Of a stretch of DNA of 64,000 nt, positions 25,680 to 34,342 are shown in pieces. Position numbers and translations under genes: made by a program. The stretch is from Sedimenticola selenatireducens. Its GTDB lineage: Bacteria; Pseudomonadota; Gammaproteobacteria; Chromatiales; Chromatiaceae. The stretch lies in assembly GCF_007625115.1 (NCBI RefSeq), contig NZ_VMNH01000016.1:62001-126000 (forward strand). Reading direction: 5' to 3'. The notes under the pieces were generated by a model, which made no database searches, was not told the origin of the DNA, and saw only the letters and a program-made list of their open reading frames with translations. Position 1 is the first letter of the stretch, and each line of letters begins with the position of its first letter.

Positions 25680-26150
25680 ATGCGCAAGATAGTCTTGTTA
25701 ATGATGTTGCTTGGATTTACGGGTTGGCTGCATGCAGGGGCCGCAGACCAAGTGATGGTCTCTGATGCCTATGTCCGGGCAGTGCCACCTGGGCAGCCGA
25801 ACAGCGCCAGTTTCATGGTGCTGAAAAATCACTCATCTGAAGCCTTAGTGCTGGTTGGGGCAGAGAGTGCTGTCGCCAAGGTCGTTGAGTTGCACACCCA
25901 TACCATGAAAGATGGCATGATGCGGATGCGTCAGGTTGAGAAGATTGATCTTCCTGCAGGTGAGACGGTGCAGTTACAACCGGGTGGTTTACATGTGATG
26001 ATGATTGGGCTGCAACAGAAGTTGGTGCCGGGTGAGCAGATCGATATGGCATTGGTGTTTGCGGATGGAACCAAGCTGGCGCTGAAGGTGCCGGTCGTGA
26101 AGTTACAGATGAAGATGCAAGATGCCGGCATGCAACACAAGATGCATTGA
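25680..26150 (+). CDS. PCuAC-type periplasmic copper chaperone
   Basis: 156 residues: signal peptide to about residue 21, then a cupredoxin-like domain with the PCuAC Cu(I) motif, His in VELHTHTMKDG, Met residues in MMRMRQV, and the distal HVMMIGL. PCuAC proteins bind Cu(I) in the periplasm and pass it to Sco or directly to CuA. A Met/His-rich tail (QMKMQDAGMQHKMH) could bind a second copper. A strong AGGAG ribosome site lies upstream, 19 bases after the Sco gene. It is the last gene of the nos-copper unit and is followed by a strong terminator. Confidence 0.92.
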   Translation: MRKIVLLMMLLGFTGWLHAGAADQVMVSDAYVRAVPPGQPNSASFMVLKNHSSEALVLVGAESAVAKVVELHTHTMKDGMMRMRQVEKIDLPAGETVQLQPGGLHVMMIGLQQKLVPGEQIDMALVFADGTKLALKVPVVKLQMKMQDAGMQHKMH

Positions 26151-26167
26151 TCCCAGTATTGTTTTGG

Positions 26168-26205
26168 AAACGCCGGCTGATCTAAATCAGCCGGCGTTTT
26201 TATTT
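26168..26205. terminator. rho-independent terminator closing the nos-copper unit
   Basis: AACGCCGGCTGAT pairs perfectly with ATCAGCCGGCGTT around CTAA, flanked by A- and T-runs. It can also serve the convergent hemL. Confidence 0.92.
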
Positions 26206-26221
26206 CTTAGCCGGGTCTGAA

Positions 26222-27505
26222 TTACGCCATCTGTTTGAATACCTTGCCAGCGGCCTGGATGGTTGCCTGAATGTCATCCTGAGTATGGGCGGCTGAAACG
26301 AACCCGGCTTCAAATGCAGAAGGTGCCAAATAGATGCCTTGTTCCAGCATGGCGTGGAAGAATGTCTTGAACTGCTCCTGCTGGCAGGCCATGGATTGAG
26401 CGAAATTGGTTACTTTACCGGCATCGGTAAAGAAGAGGCCGAACATGGCTCCGACCTGATTGGTCGTCATGGCAACGCCTGCTGCGTCGGCTTCTGCCTG
26501 AATACCATCAATGAGTTGGGTCGTGCGCTGGGTCAGATCCTCAAAGAAGCCGGGAACTGAAATCAGTTCCAGTGTCTTTAGTCCAGCGGTCATGGCGACC
26601 GGATTGCCGGAGAGTGTACCGGCCTGATAGACCGGGCCGAGTGGTGATATCTTCTCCATGATCTCCCGCTTGCCGCCAAAGGCGCCAACGGGCATTCCGC
26701 CGCCTATTACCTTGCCCAGGGTGGTGAGGTCGGGAGTGATGTTATAGAGGCCCTGTACACCGCCCAGGGCCACCCTGAATCCAGTCATCACTTCATCAAA
26801 GATCAGTACAGTACCGGTTTGGTCGCAGACTTCACGCAGGCATTCCAGAAATCCAGGGGCTGGCGGAATACAGTTCATGTTACCTGCAACCGGCTCGACG
26901 ATAATGCAGGCGATCTGTTCGCCGATCTCGGCAAAAGTATGCTTCACCTGGTCGATATCGTTATAGTTGAGTGTGATGGTGAATTCAGCCAGTGCAGCGG
27001 GTACCCCGGGAGAGCTGGGCTCACCCAGTGTCAGCATGCCGGAGCCTGCCTTGACGAGCAGAGAATCAGAATGACCGTGGTAACAGCCCTCGAATTTAAC
27101 AATCTTGTCCCGACCTGTATAACCCCGGGCGAGTCGTATCGCACTCATGGTGGCTTCGGTGCCTGAACTGACCATGCGAACCAGCTCAATCGAAGGGACC
27201 AGCTCGCAGACACGGTTGGCCATGCTGGTCTCAATGGTGGTGGGTGCGCCGAATGAGAGCCCCTTTTTAATCACATCAGAGACGGCGTCCAGCACCTGTG
27301 GGTGTGCATGCCCCAGGATCATCGGACCCCAGGATCCAACATAGTCGATGTACCGTTTGCCATCCGGGTCATAGATATAGGGTCCACTGGCGTGATCAAC
27401 GAAGACGGGATCGCCGCCAACGCCTTTAAATGCCCTCACGGGAGAATTTACCCCACCAGGGATATGTTGCTGGGCCTGAATAAAACGATCATGTGAAGCG
27501 GTCAT
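26222..27505 (-). CDS. hemL: glutamate-1-semialdehyde 2,1-aminomutase
   Basis: 427 residues, family length. PLP enzyme converting glutamate-1-semialdehyde to 5-aminolevulinate, the committed tetrapyrrole precursor made by the C5 pathway. The PLP lysine is Lys 265 in [26 protein letters not shown] holds the Asp that contacts the pyridine nitrogen, and [10 protein letters not shown] near the N-terminus is characteristic. The start overlaps the thiE stop by 4 bases (ATGA), so thiD-thiE-hemL is a single operon. Heme supply fits the many c-type cytochromes nearby, though this gene is a housekeeping one. Confidence 0.96.
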   Translation of the reverse strand: MTASHDRFIQAQQHIPGGVNSPVRAFKGVGGDPVFVDHASGPYIYDPDGKRYIDYVGSWGPMILGHAHPQVLDAVSDVIKKGLSFGAPTTIETSMANRVCELVPSIELVRMVSSGTEATMSAIRLARGYTGRDKIVKFEGCYHGHSDSLLVKAGSGMLTLGEPSSPGVPAALAEFTITLNYNDIDQVKHTFAEIGEQIACIIVEPVAGNMNCIPPAPGFLECLREVCDQTGTVLIFDEVMTGFRVALGGVQGLYNITPDLTTLGKVIGGGMPVGAFGGKREIMEKISPLGPVYQAGTLSGNPVAMTAGLKTLELISVPGFFEDLTQRTTQLIDGIQAEADAAGVAMTTNQVGAMFGLFFTDAGKVTNFAQSMACQQEQFKTFFHAMLEQGIYLAPSAFEAGFVSAAHTQDDIQATIQAAGKVFKQMA

Positions 27506-28149
27506 GTGGGTGGGTACTCCGATCTGTCGAATAACTGATTGAAACGTTGGCAGTTAGCGGCAATGTCATCACTGCCAAAGAGGGCATTAATCACGGCCAG
27601 CATGTCAGCGCCTGCCTGTACGAGGGTTGCGCCATTTTCCGGGGTTATGCCACCAATGGCAACTATTGGGATCTGTAACCGCTGCTTTGCTTCAGCCAGC
27701 AGCGCGATATCTGCCTGTACCGCATCGGGTTTGGTCGCTGAGGGGTAGAAACGGCCAAAGGCCACATAATCAGCACCCGCCTTTTCGGCGGCAATCGCCA
27801 AAGGTAGCTGGTTATAACAGGAGATGCCAATGATGGCCTGTTCTCCCAGCAACTGACGGGCGTGAACAATCCCGCTGTCCTCTCTGCCGACATGTACACC
27901 ATCCGCACTTACCCGTTTTGCCAGTGCGACGTCATCATTGATGATGAGCAGTGCGTCTTGTCCATGGCATAGATCACACAGCGCCGCTGCCTCGGCTTGC
28001 CGGCGTTCCTCGCCAGGTTGTTTGTCTCGATATTGGATAATCTTGGCCCCGCCACTTAGCGCAGCGGCCACCTGATTGAGTGTGATGTCAAAGCCAGATG
28101 GCTGGGATTGAGTGATGGCGTAAAGCCCGGTTAGACGTTGCTGCGACAA
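27502..28149 (-). CDS. thiE: thiamine-phosphate synthase
   Basis: 215 residues, a TIM barrel. Joins HMP-pyrophosphate and thiazole phosphate to form thiamine monophosphate. Family motifs are present: [70 protein letters not shown]. The stop overlaps hemL; thiD ends 6 bases upstream. With thiD it covers pyrimidine activation and coupling. Confidence 0.95.
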   Translation of the reverse strand: MSQQRLTGLYAITQSQPSGFDITLNQVAAALSGGAKIIQYRDKQPGEERRQAEAAALCDLCHGQDALLIINDDVALAKRVSADGVHVGREDSGIVHARQLLGEQAIIGISCYNQLPLAIAAEKAGADYVAFGRFYPSATKPDAVQADIALLAEAKQRLQIPIVAIGGITPENGATLVQAGADMLAVINALFGSDDIAANCQRFNQLFDRSEYPPT

Positions 28150-28155
28150 GCTGGT

Positions 28156-29025
28156 TTACTCGGTGTGATGATTGAATTGACGGTTGGGAATATGTTGCCC
28201 TTTGCCTGGTTGCCATCCTGAAGCAAGGCTCTCCCAGGTATATCGCTGTGCATGGATGACGGCCTGTTCCAGGCTTGATCCTTTTGCCAGCTCGGTCGCG
28301 ATTGCGGAGGCTATGGTACAGCCGGAGCCGTGGTAGGAGTGGTTGAGTCTCGGCCAGCTATTTAAGAGTGGTTTCAGGTTTGGACGATAGAGCGTGTTTA
28401 TCACTTCTTCTGACGCTTCGTGCGTACCTGTGATGAGTACCGATTGTGTACCCTGCTGTATGAGGTGTTCAGCGCATTGTTCCAGATGCTCCAATCCAGT
28501 CAACTTGCGGGCCTCCTGTGAATTGGGCGTGACCAGGGTGGTGTAGGGAATGATACGTTCAATGATGGTATCAATCAGGCGTTGGCTTGCGAGGACAGTA
28601 CCGCCACCTGCCGCGAGTATCGGGTCAAGTATCACCGGAACCTCCGGATGCTTAGCCAGGAATTCACCAATGGCGCGTGCGCCATCGGCACTGCCTATCA
28701 AGCCTATCTTGATCGCCCGAATGGTGTAATCCAACCACAGTGTCTCGACTTGCCGGATGATTTGTTCAGGTTCAAGGGGGGTCAGTTCGTGTACGTTCCT
28801 ACTGTCCTGAATGGTCAGGCAGCTAATCGCCGTGGCGGCATGACAACCTAGGGCGGATATGGTTTCTATATCAGCCTGGATACCTGCGCCACCTGAAGGG
28901 TCGTGGCCAGAAATGCTCAGCACGATGGGTTTGTCAGTGGGTTGCATCTGTTTCGTTAGTAACCATTCTTTGGTTGAATTCAAAAAAAAACGAATTTCAT
29001 CGTCTACAATTAAACCAGCATTCAC
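28156..29025 (-). CDS. thiD: hydroxymethylpyrimidine/phosphomethylpyrimidine kinase
   Basis: Phosphorylates HMP and HMP-P for thiamine synthesis. SISGHDPSGGAGIQADIETI and the anion-hole segment NHSYHGSGCTIASAIA are family signatures. Start: the GTG at 29025 has a good GAGGT six bases away but adds 26 residues (VDDEIRFFLNSTKEW) before the usual N-terminus; the ATG at 28947 gives the normal length but lacks a clear ribosome site. I list the longer form because of the ribosome site. The intergenic space upstream (75 bases) is too short for a TPP riboswitch, and none is seen. Confidence 0.92.
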   Translation of the reverse strand: MNAGLIVDDEIRFFLNSTKEWLLTKQMQPTDKPIVLSISGHDPSGGAGIQADIETISALGCHAATAISCLTIQDSRNVHELTPLEPEQIIRQVETLWLDYTIRAIKIGLIGSADGARAIGEFLAKHPEVPVILDPILAAGGGTVLASQRLIDTIIERIIPYTTLVTPNSQEARKLTGLEHLEQCAEHLIQQGTQSVLITGTHEASEEVINTLYRPNLKPLLNSWPRLNHSYHGSGCTIASAIATELAKGSSLEQAVIHAQRYTWESLASGWQPGKGQHIPNRQFNHHTE

Positions 29026-29127
29026 TGAATACCTCTAGCCTAGGTCCGGCGGCGCTGATACGGCCCTTGGGAATGGAATGCCGGTAGTGGGGAGAATCCA
29101 ATGCCGGGCTGTCGGATAGGTGAAGAT

Positions 29128-29601
29128 ATGGATACTAGAATGAACGAATTGTCCCGATTAGCAAGAGACTATTGTGAATTAATCGAATCTGCGGAGGATA
29201 ATGACATTAGCTGGCTGCGCCGGCTCTCGTCATTACTGCCACAGTTGCATGCAGCGGTTACTGCGCTGGGTGCGCCACCCCGGAATGCTAACTATTTCAA
29301 TCCGGATCTGGATGCGCGGTTTGAGCTTTTTGCCACGCTTCGCCGTTTACTTGGGCATCGTGACGCTTATTGGATGGAGTTTGACGTTGCCCCGGATGAG
29401 CAGGGCATGTCGGGTAGTCTGGCCGACGACCTGACAGACATCTATTGTGAATTGAAGCATGGGTTGCATCTCATCGAGGATGAGCGTGCACCCGAGCGGG
29501 CATTTGATGACTGGTGCTGCGGCTATCAGGAGCATTGGGGGCAGCATCTCCTGGATGCGGAGCGCCATCTCTACGAGTTGGTGAATAGAAATCAGCTTTA
29601 G
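29128..29601 (+). CDS. small conserved protein, probably DUF5063 family
   Basis: 157 residues from the ATG at 29128, which has AGGTGA just upstream; an in-frame ATG at 29101 is less well placed. All-helical, acidic, no signal or membrane segment. SLADDLTDIYCELKHGL and the C-terminal WGQHLLDAERHLYELV match the pattern I associate with DUF5063. Function is unknown. It is divergent from thiD and stands alone. Confidence 0.75.
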   Translation: MDTRMNELSRLARDYCELIESAEDNDISWLRRLSSLLPQLHAAVTALGAPPRNANYFNPDLDARFELFATLRRLLGHRDAYWMEFDVAPDEQGMSGSLADDLTDIYCELKHGLHLIEDERAPERAFDDWCCGYQEHWGQHLLDAERHLYELVNRNQL

Positions 29602-29707
29602 GCACAGAATGAAAAGTGCACGATTTCACTAAAAAATCAATGGTTAATGAATAGTGTAATTGATATAGTATTGCAATTAATTACTGTTTTAGTTTGGAGA
29701 ATTTTCG

Positions 29708-30097
29708 ATGAGTGAAGCAACCACAAACTTGCTGAGAGAGGAAGAACTCAGTCTGACTGAGGCCGCTCAAGGCAAAATGGCTGAGCTGGTTGGACAGGTA
29801 GAAGAAGAGGTCAAGGGTATCCGTGTGTACGCCTCTCCAGGCGGTTGCAGCGGCATCAGTTTTGGTATGACCTTTACTGATCAGCTTAATGACAACGATT
29901 ATGTCCTGAATTCGACGGGCTTTGATGTCATTGTCGATGGTGACACGATGCGCCACCTCGAGGGTGTGCAAATTGACTTTGTTGATCAAGGTAATGGTAA
30001 CGCGAGTTTTGTTTTTAACAACCTCAAGCCTGCTGAGAGCAGCAGTGGTTGTGGTGGTTGCAGCTCCAGTGCTGCACAGGGTGGCGGTTGTTCCTGA
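29708..30097 (+). CDS. IscA/HesB-family iron-sulfur carrier with unusual cysteine tail
   Basis: 129 residues. The core is A-type: first conserved cysteine in SPGGCSGISFGM (Cys 47) and DFVDQGNGNASFVFNN before the C-terminal loop. Typical A-type proteins end C-x-C-G near residue 100-110. Here the tail is SSSGCGGCSSS (Cys 115 and 118) followed by GGGCS (Cys 128), so spacing and number of cysteines differ. It is therefore not an orthodox IscA, SufA or ErpA; a bona fide erpA is at 34343. No other isc or suf gene is adjacent. A GGAG ribosome site and a strong terminator make it a single-gene unit. Confidence 0.85.
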   Translation: MSEATTNLLREEELSLTEAAQGKMAELVGQVEEEVKGIRVYASPGGCSGISFGMTFTDQLNDNDYVLNSTGFDVIVDGDTMRHLEGVQIDFVDQGNGNASFVFNNLKPAESSSGCGGCSSSAAQGGGCS

Positions 30098-30112
30098 TTA
30101 CACTCTTGCTGC

Positions 30113-30147
30113 AAAAAAAACCGCGGATCTCTACCGCGGTTTTTTTT
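30113..30147. terminator. rho-independent terminator, bidirectional
   Basis: Eight A then CCGCGG, a 7-base loop, CCGCGG then eight T. Serves the IscA-like gene and the convergent hemJ. Confidence 0.93.
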
Positions 30148-30213
30148 AGTTCCGAAATCAGCCTGTCCCGCTTAGTGACAGAAGTAGGCTGGGACTGAAT
30201 GGTCGACGCGATG

Positions 30214-30636
30214 CTAGAACGGTTTTAATACAGCGAGCAGTACGACGGTAAACAAGATGACGACAGGGATTTCATTAAACCACCGATACCAGACATGGCT
30301 ATGCGTGTTCTTACCCTCGGCAAAATCCTTCACCAGCTTTCCACAATAGAAGTGATAGGCTACCAGTACTGCCAGCAAGAGGAGCTTGATGTGTAGCCAT
30401 AACATGCTGCCAAATGCAGCCCAGGCATATTCATAGAGCATCCAGAAGCCAAAAAAGAGCGTGAGTATCATCCAGGGTGTTGTGAAGTAGTAGAGCTTCC
30501 GCTCCATCACTTTAAAACGCTCTTTGCCGGGTTCGTCATCGGTCATGGCGTGATAGACGAACAGTCGGGGGAGATAGAAGATTCCGGCAAACCACGTCAC
30601 CATAAATATCAAATGCCAAGCCTTTAGCCACATCAC
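30214..30636 (-). CDS. hemJ: protoporphyrinogen IX oxidase HemJ
   Basis: 140 residues with four membrane helices. HemJ oxidises protoporphyrinogen IX to protoporphyrin IX in bacteria lacking HemG or HemY. The family features KAWHLIFMVTWFAGIFYLPRLFVYH (split here by position only: His 8 and the RLFVYH segment about residues 24-29) and LHIKLLLL with its lysine are present. Start: GTG at 30636 has GAGGT at the right distance and gives the family's N-terminal length; the next codon is ATG (30633). Confidence 0.88.
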   Translation of the reverse strand: MMWLKAWHLIFMVTWFAGIFYLPRLFVYHAMTDDEPGKERFKVMERKLYYFTTPWMILTLFFGFWMLYEYAWAAFGSMLWLHIKLLLLAVLVAYHFYCGKLVKDFAEGKNTHSHVWYRWFNEIPVVILFTVVLLAVLKPF

Positions 30637-30682
30637 ATCGCTACCTCGTGATTATGTTTTTATGAATCAAGTGCAGTAAGCC

Positions 30683-31381
30683 CTATTTGGGGCTGCTGTT
30701 CGCATCATGATAGAGCGTGCGGAGTATATCCCGTCGCGTCGTTCCAGTGGGTGATCCATGGTTCGGTGCATGCACACTCTTTTGACTGCCAAAGAACTCC
30801 CCAATTGCCCGGAATACACGTTTAAGTGCTCGCCACAGCTTGGGGAGCAGCCAAATAATCAGGAGTAATGAGAGTGCCAGTCCTGCGACGAACAACCAGG
30901 GGTAATGCAGTGAAGCCCAAAGTCCGCCAATCACCACCAGATCCTCTGTAATTGAGGCTGTCCAGTTGGAAAAGGGTTCAGGTGAGGTGTTAATCAGAAC
31001 CCGGGTGCCCGTCTTTGTGAGATGGGTGGTTGCGGCCAGACTGCCTCCGATCAGTAGGGCGGCAAACTCAGCCGCCTGACTGACGTCGAGGCCTTCAGCC
31101 ATGCCTGCGGCCAGTACGGCACCTGCCGGGATGCGGATAAAGGTATGCAGTACATCCCATCCTGTGTCTACTCCGGGTGTCTTATCTGCAACAAACTCAA
31201 CCATGTACATGAAGCCTGCAGCGGCAAGCACCATCGGGTTGCTGAGCAATTCCAGGCCCGGCGGCAGTGTCACGTCCCCTGTCATTCCAAGGTAGCCGAG
31301 AACCAGCACGGCTGCATAGAGATTGATACCCGAGGCCCAGGCTACGCCGAGTGTCAGCGAGATGAGTTCAACAGTTTCCAT
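30683..31381 (-). CDS. DUF4126-family membrane protein
   Basis: 232 residues with five or so hydrophobic segments and a basic C-terminal tail. GVAWASGINLYAAVLVLG at the N-terminus, EFVADKTPGVDTGWDVLHTFIRIPAGA and the Gly-rich LIGGSLAATTH region match the DUF4126 pattern. Function unknown. It lies upstream of hemJ on the same strand with a 46-base gap and may be co-transcribed with it. The C-terminal 45 residues (HAPNHGSPTGTTRRD) look disordered. Confidence 0.8.
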   Translation of the reverse strand: METVELISLTLGVAWASGINLYAAVLVLGYLGMTGDVTLPPGLELLSNPMVLAAAGFMYMVEFVADKTPGVDTGWDVLHTFIRIPAGAVLAAGMAEGLDVSQAAEFAALLIGGSLAATTHLTKTGTRVLINTSPEPFSNWTASITEDLVVIGGLWASLHYPWLFVAGLALSLLLIIWLLPKLWRALKRVFRAIGEFFGSQKSVHAPNHGSPTGTTRRDILRTLYHDANSSPK

Positions 31382-31637
31382 TCACATAATCCTTTCTTTG
31401 CAGCAAGTGTCGTCAGCTTATTGGATGACTGAATATGGATTCAGTTCCTACTTGATTTACGACAGATCCAGAGCGTTTATGCCCCTGACCCAATCGAGAT
31501 TAACTGCGTTCAATTGGGTGCCTATCGACAAGTCAGTATGCCACTTTACGTTTCATTATCCCAATATCCTCATTTGCATAGAGTGTTTTGAATTTGTTGA
31601 TTGGCTTGGCTATCGATATGAAAAGTAAAGTAATTAT

Positions 31638-31666
31638 TTGACCTACTTAAAATATGGATATATAGT
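31638..31666 (+). promoter_or_regulatory. sigma-70 promoter of candidate small RNA
   Basis: TTGACC (31638-31643) and TATAGT (31661-31666) are separated by exactly 17 bases; each hexamer matches consensus at five of six positions. Predicted start near 31673. Confidence 0.75.
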
Positions 31667-31672
31667 CGGCTG

Positions 31673-31771
31673 CATTCAAGGATTTGTGACGCTTGTTGAT
31701 GAACTCGGCAGGTAAAAGGAATTAAAAGAAATTGTCACATTTAGCTTAAGCGGCCTGCGGGTCGCTTTTTT
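31673..31771 (+). ncRNA. candidate small RNA, about 100 nt
   Basis: The interval between the promoter at 31638 and the terminator at 31748 is about 100 nt, with no plausible coding frame. TGTGAC (31685-31690) can pair with GTCACA (31734-31739), closing a long-range stem, and two AGGA motifs lie between or near the arms. The terminator gives a 7-bp GC-rich stem and six U residues at the 3' end, as in Hfq-binding RNAs. I do not recognise the family. It could instead be the attenuated leader of argC, 163 bases downstream. Confidence 0.55.
31748..31771 (+). terminator. rho-independent terminator of candidate small RNA
   Basis: AGCGGCC pairs with GGTCGCT (one G-U) around TGCG, followed by T6. Confidence 0.8.
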
Positions 31772-31933
31772 ATTGTTGGACTGTTTTCACTTTAATGGTT
31801 TACATCTTTAGATTTTTCGCTTAGCACCGTATGATTGACTTCCTTTTTTGACCCTGTGCTGATCGATGTGGCGTGCGAGTGCGTTGTCAGCAATAAGCAC
31901 GGGGAGTGACATATCCGGAGTGGAATTGAAGCG

Positions 31934-32962
31934 ATGGTAAAAGTAGGTATTGTAGGTGGAACAGGCTACACCGGCGTCGAACTACTGAGGCTTTTGGCAG
32001 GGCACCCTGAAGTTGATGTGGCGGTTATTACTTCGCGTGCTGAGGCCGGCCGCCCCGTTTCAGATATCTATCCAAACCTGCGAGGCCATTTCGATATCCC
32101 CTTTACCGAGCCAGAACTGGATCAGCTGAAGTCCTGTGATCTGGTGTTTTTTGCAACGCCTAATGGAACAGCCATGAAGATGGTGCCTGAGCTGTTGGAT
32201 GGCAACTGTAAGGTCATTGATCTGGCGGCGGACTTCAGGATCAAGGATCTCGCTGTTTGGGAGCAGTGGTATGGTATGCCACATGCCTGCCCAGAGCGGG
32301 TGGCCGAAGCGGTCTATGGCCTGCCAGAGGTGAATCGTCAGGCCATCCGGCAGGCCCGATTAGTGGCCAATCCGGGTTGTTATCCCACGGCCACCACATT
32401 GGGCTTTCTGCCTCTGGTAGAAGCGGGGTTGGTTAATCTCACGGGTCTGATTGCAGATTGCAAATCCGGTGTGAGCGGGGCAGGTCGTGGTGCCAGTGTC
32501 GGTATGCTGATGGGTGAGGTCGGCGAGAGCTTTAAGGCCTATGGGGTGCCGGGGCATCGGCATATGCCAGAGATCAAACAGAATCTATCTGTTGCTGCGG
32601 GGCAGGATGTGGCGCTCACATTTGTGGCACACCTTGTACCCATGATTCGGGGTATTCATTCCACTCTTTATGCCACAATAACCAGTGATGTGGATCTGCA
32701 GGCGATGTATGAGCAACGCTACGCCAACGAACCCTTTGTGGATGTATTGCCTGCAGGATCTCATCCCGAAACCCGCAGTGTGCGCGGTATCAATCACTGT
32801 CGTATGGCCATACATCGGCCACAGGGTGGTGACACAGTGGTCATCCTTTCGGTGATTGATAATCTGGTCAAGGGTGCGGCGGGTCAGGCGGTTCAGAACA
32901 TGAATATCATGCTTGGATTAGACGAGACCTTGGGTTTACAGGCAGTAGCGCTGCTTCCTTAG
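31934..32962 (+). CDS. argC: N-acetyl-gamma-glutamyl-phosphate reductase
   Basis: 342 residues. NADPH-dependent reduction of N-acetylglutamyl phosphate to the semialdehyde in arginine synthesis. N-terminal nucleotide fold [18 protein letters not shown]; catalytic Cys 149 in ANPGCYPTA; the PGHRHMPEI segment supplies the catalytic His region. A GGAG ribosome site precedes the ATG by about 13 bases. No other arg gene is adjacent; the coiled-coil and bactofilin genes follow in the same direction. Confidence 0.95.
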   Translation: MVKVGIVGGTGYTGVELLRLLAGHPEVDVAVITSRAEAGRPVSDIYPNLRGHFDIPFTEPELDQLKSCDLVFFATPNGTAMKMVPELLDGNCKVIDLAADFRIKDLAVWEQWYGMPHACPERVAEAVYGLPEVNRQAIRQARLVANPGCYPTATTLGFLPLVEAGLVNLTGLIADCKSGVSGAGRGASVGMLMGEVGESFKAYGVPGHRHMPEIKQNLSVAAGQDVALTFVAHLVPMIRGIHSTLYATITSDVDLQAMYEQRYANEPFVDVLPAGSHPETRSVRGINHCRMAIHRPQGGDTVVILSVIDNLVKGAAGQAVQNMNIMLGLDETLGLQAVALLP

Positions 32963-33036
32963 AACCAACAATGGCAACTCGAAGTGCCTGTGGGTAGATT
33001 GAGGTAGTGGTTTAGCGTGTTACAGGGGACGCAGGG

Positions 33037-33759
33037 ATGAAAATAACGACACCCAGAATAGTCCAGTCCCGGAGTAGGTGGGTCTATCTTTGGGTGCTGG
33101 TGCCGATTGTTCTTGGTGCAGCACTACTGGTAGGTTGGGAGAGATACTTGCCGCCTGTGGAGCCGGTCGTGGATGAAGTGACACCCCTTAACCGGCGCCT
33201 GAAGGATAAGGACAAACAGATAGCCGTGCTTGAGGCAGAGCGGGGTCAGTTGCGAGAGCAGATAGCGGCGCTTGAGCGTGCGGCACAGATTGACCATGAG
33301 GCCATGCGCCAGGTTCGTGAAGAGTTACGTCAGAGTCAGACATCTCATCAGGAGATGGCGAATGAACTGGCCCTGCTAAGAGGCATTGTTGAAACCAGTG
33401 TTAAATCTGAAGGTCTGTATATTCAGGGATTCAGGCTCAGTAAGGGTGCTGAACCACAAGTTTATCGTTTTAACTTTACCGTGAGTCAGGCGCTCAAGAG
33501 CGCCGGAGCTGCAGTAGGTTGGATGCAACTTGCGCTCGAAGGTCAGCAGGATGGTGAGGCGAGTGTGCTCGCCTTAAAAGAGATCACAAAAGAGAAAGAA
33601 GAGAAACTGAAGATGCGCTTCAGGCATTTTCAGGATGTTGACGGATTGATTCAGGTGCCAGAGGGCTTTAACCCGGAACGGGTTATTGTTGAGATCAATC
33701 CAACTAATAACAAGCTGCCACAGATCAAGAAGACATTTGATTGGCTGGTAGCTGAATAA
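33037..33759 (+). CDS. single-pass membrane protein with coiled coil (DUF6776-like)
   Basis: 240 residues. A basic N-terminus, one membrane helix (about residues 16-37), a coiled coil of roughly 65 residues (KDKDKQIAVLEAERGQLREQ and onwards), then a beta-rich C-terminal domain with VYRFNFTVSQ and FQDVDGLIQVPEGFNPERV. This layout matches the DUF6776 family as I remember it. It ends 11 bases before the bactofilin gene, so the two are co-translated; a role in placing or anchoring the bactofilin polymer is possible but not shown. Confidence 0.75.
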   Translation: MKITTPRIVQSRSRWVYLWVLVPIVLGAALLVGWERYLPPVEPVVDEVTPLNRRLKDKDKQIAVLEAERGQLREQIAALERAAQIDHEAMRQVREELRQSQTSHQEMANELALLRGIVETSVKSEGLYIQGFRLSKGAEPQVYRFNFTVSQALKSAGAAVGWMQLALEGQQDGEASVLALKEITKEKEEKLKMRFRHFQDVDGLIQVPEGFNPERVIVEINPTNNKLPQIKKTFDWLVAE

Positions 33760-33770
33760 GAGGAATTCTG

Positions 33771-34250
33771 ATGGCGCGTTTTAGAAAGTTCAAGGCTCCC
33801 AAAATTGCTACCGTTATTGGTAGTGGGACTACTATCAATGGTGACGTCAATTTTACCGGAGGCCTTCATGTCGATGGCCTTATTTGTGGCAATGTCATGG
33901 TTGACGAAGGGGGTGATTCGGCCCTGACGCTGAGTGAACAGGGGCGTGTTGAAGGTGATATTCGGGTTCCAAATGTCATCCTCAACGGTACGGTAGTGGG
34001 TGATGTCTACGCCTCGGAGCGGGTGGAATTGGCGCCAAAGGCCAAGGTTACAGGTACTGTTTATTACAACCTGCTTGAGATGGCGATGGGTGCGGAAGTG
34101 AATGGCCAATTGATTCACACCAAGGACGTAGAGACTCAAATGCTGGGATATGATGGTGACCGATCTAATGTGGAGGCGCTGAAGCCTGATGCTTCAGTTG
34201 CGGATGAGTCGCAGGATGAAGCGTCTGAGCGGATTCCCCGGGGGCGCTGA
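33771..34250 (+). CDS. bactofilin (polymer-forming cytoskeletal protein)
   Basis: 159 residues. The central right-handed beta-helix of bactofilins is evident: ATVIGSGTTINGDVNFTGGL, VDGLICGNV, GRVEGDIRVPNVILNGTVVGDV, PKAKVTGTVYYNLLEM. Short disordered tails flank it. Bactofilins polymerise without nucleotide and organise cell-wall synthesis or envelope proteins. A GAGG ribosome site sits just upstream, inside the tail of the previous gene's 3' region. No M23 peptidase, the most common bactofilin partner, is next to it; the partner here seems to be the coiled-coil membrane protein. Confidence 0.92.
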   Translation: MARFRKFKAPKIATVIGSGTTINGDVNFTGGLHVDGLICGNVMVDEGGDSALTLSEQGRVEGDIRVPNVILNGTVVGDVYASERVELAPKAKVTGTVYYNLLEMAMGAEVNGQLIHTKDVETQMLGYDGDRSNVEALKPDASVADESQDEASERIPRGR

Positions 34251-34260
34251 GTAGGGTTTA

Positions 34261-34293
34261 ATACTTGACTAAATTGATCAGAAAAGCATAATG
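34261..34293 (+). promoter_or_regulatory. promoter of erpA with IscR-like site
   Basis: TTGACT (34265-34270) and ATAATG (34288-34293) are 17 bases apart. ATACTTGACTAAATT (34261-34275) fits the left half of the E. coli IscR type 1 consensus at every position; the right half is degraded. Since E. coli erpA is under IscR control, the site is credible but unproven. Confidence 0.5.
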
Positions 34294-34342
34294 TGAGTAA
34301 TATGCTGATTTAGCGTGTATTTGTGAGTATCTGGAGTTGGAA

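Larger units (their letters stand above)
31382..31933. other. 552-base gap with no protein gene
   Basis: Small open frames here show no recognisable protein. The right-hand half carries the promoter, candidate RNA and terminator listed separately, then the argC leader. The left-hand half (31382-31630) holds the DUF4126 upstream region and nothing else I can name. Confidence 0.6.

Noticed and set aside
29026-29127. TPP riboswitch before thiD
   Set aside because: The divergent gap is too short and lacks the conserved core.
31323-31628. 101-codon frame in the gap before the candidate RNA
   Set aside because: Overlaps the DUF4126 N-terminus antisense and has no recognisable pattern.
31673-31771. 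tRNA or 6S RNA
   Set aside because: No cloverleaf and far shorter than 6S RNA.
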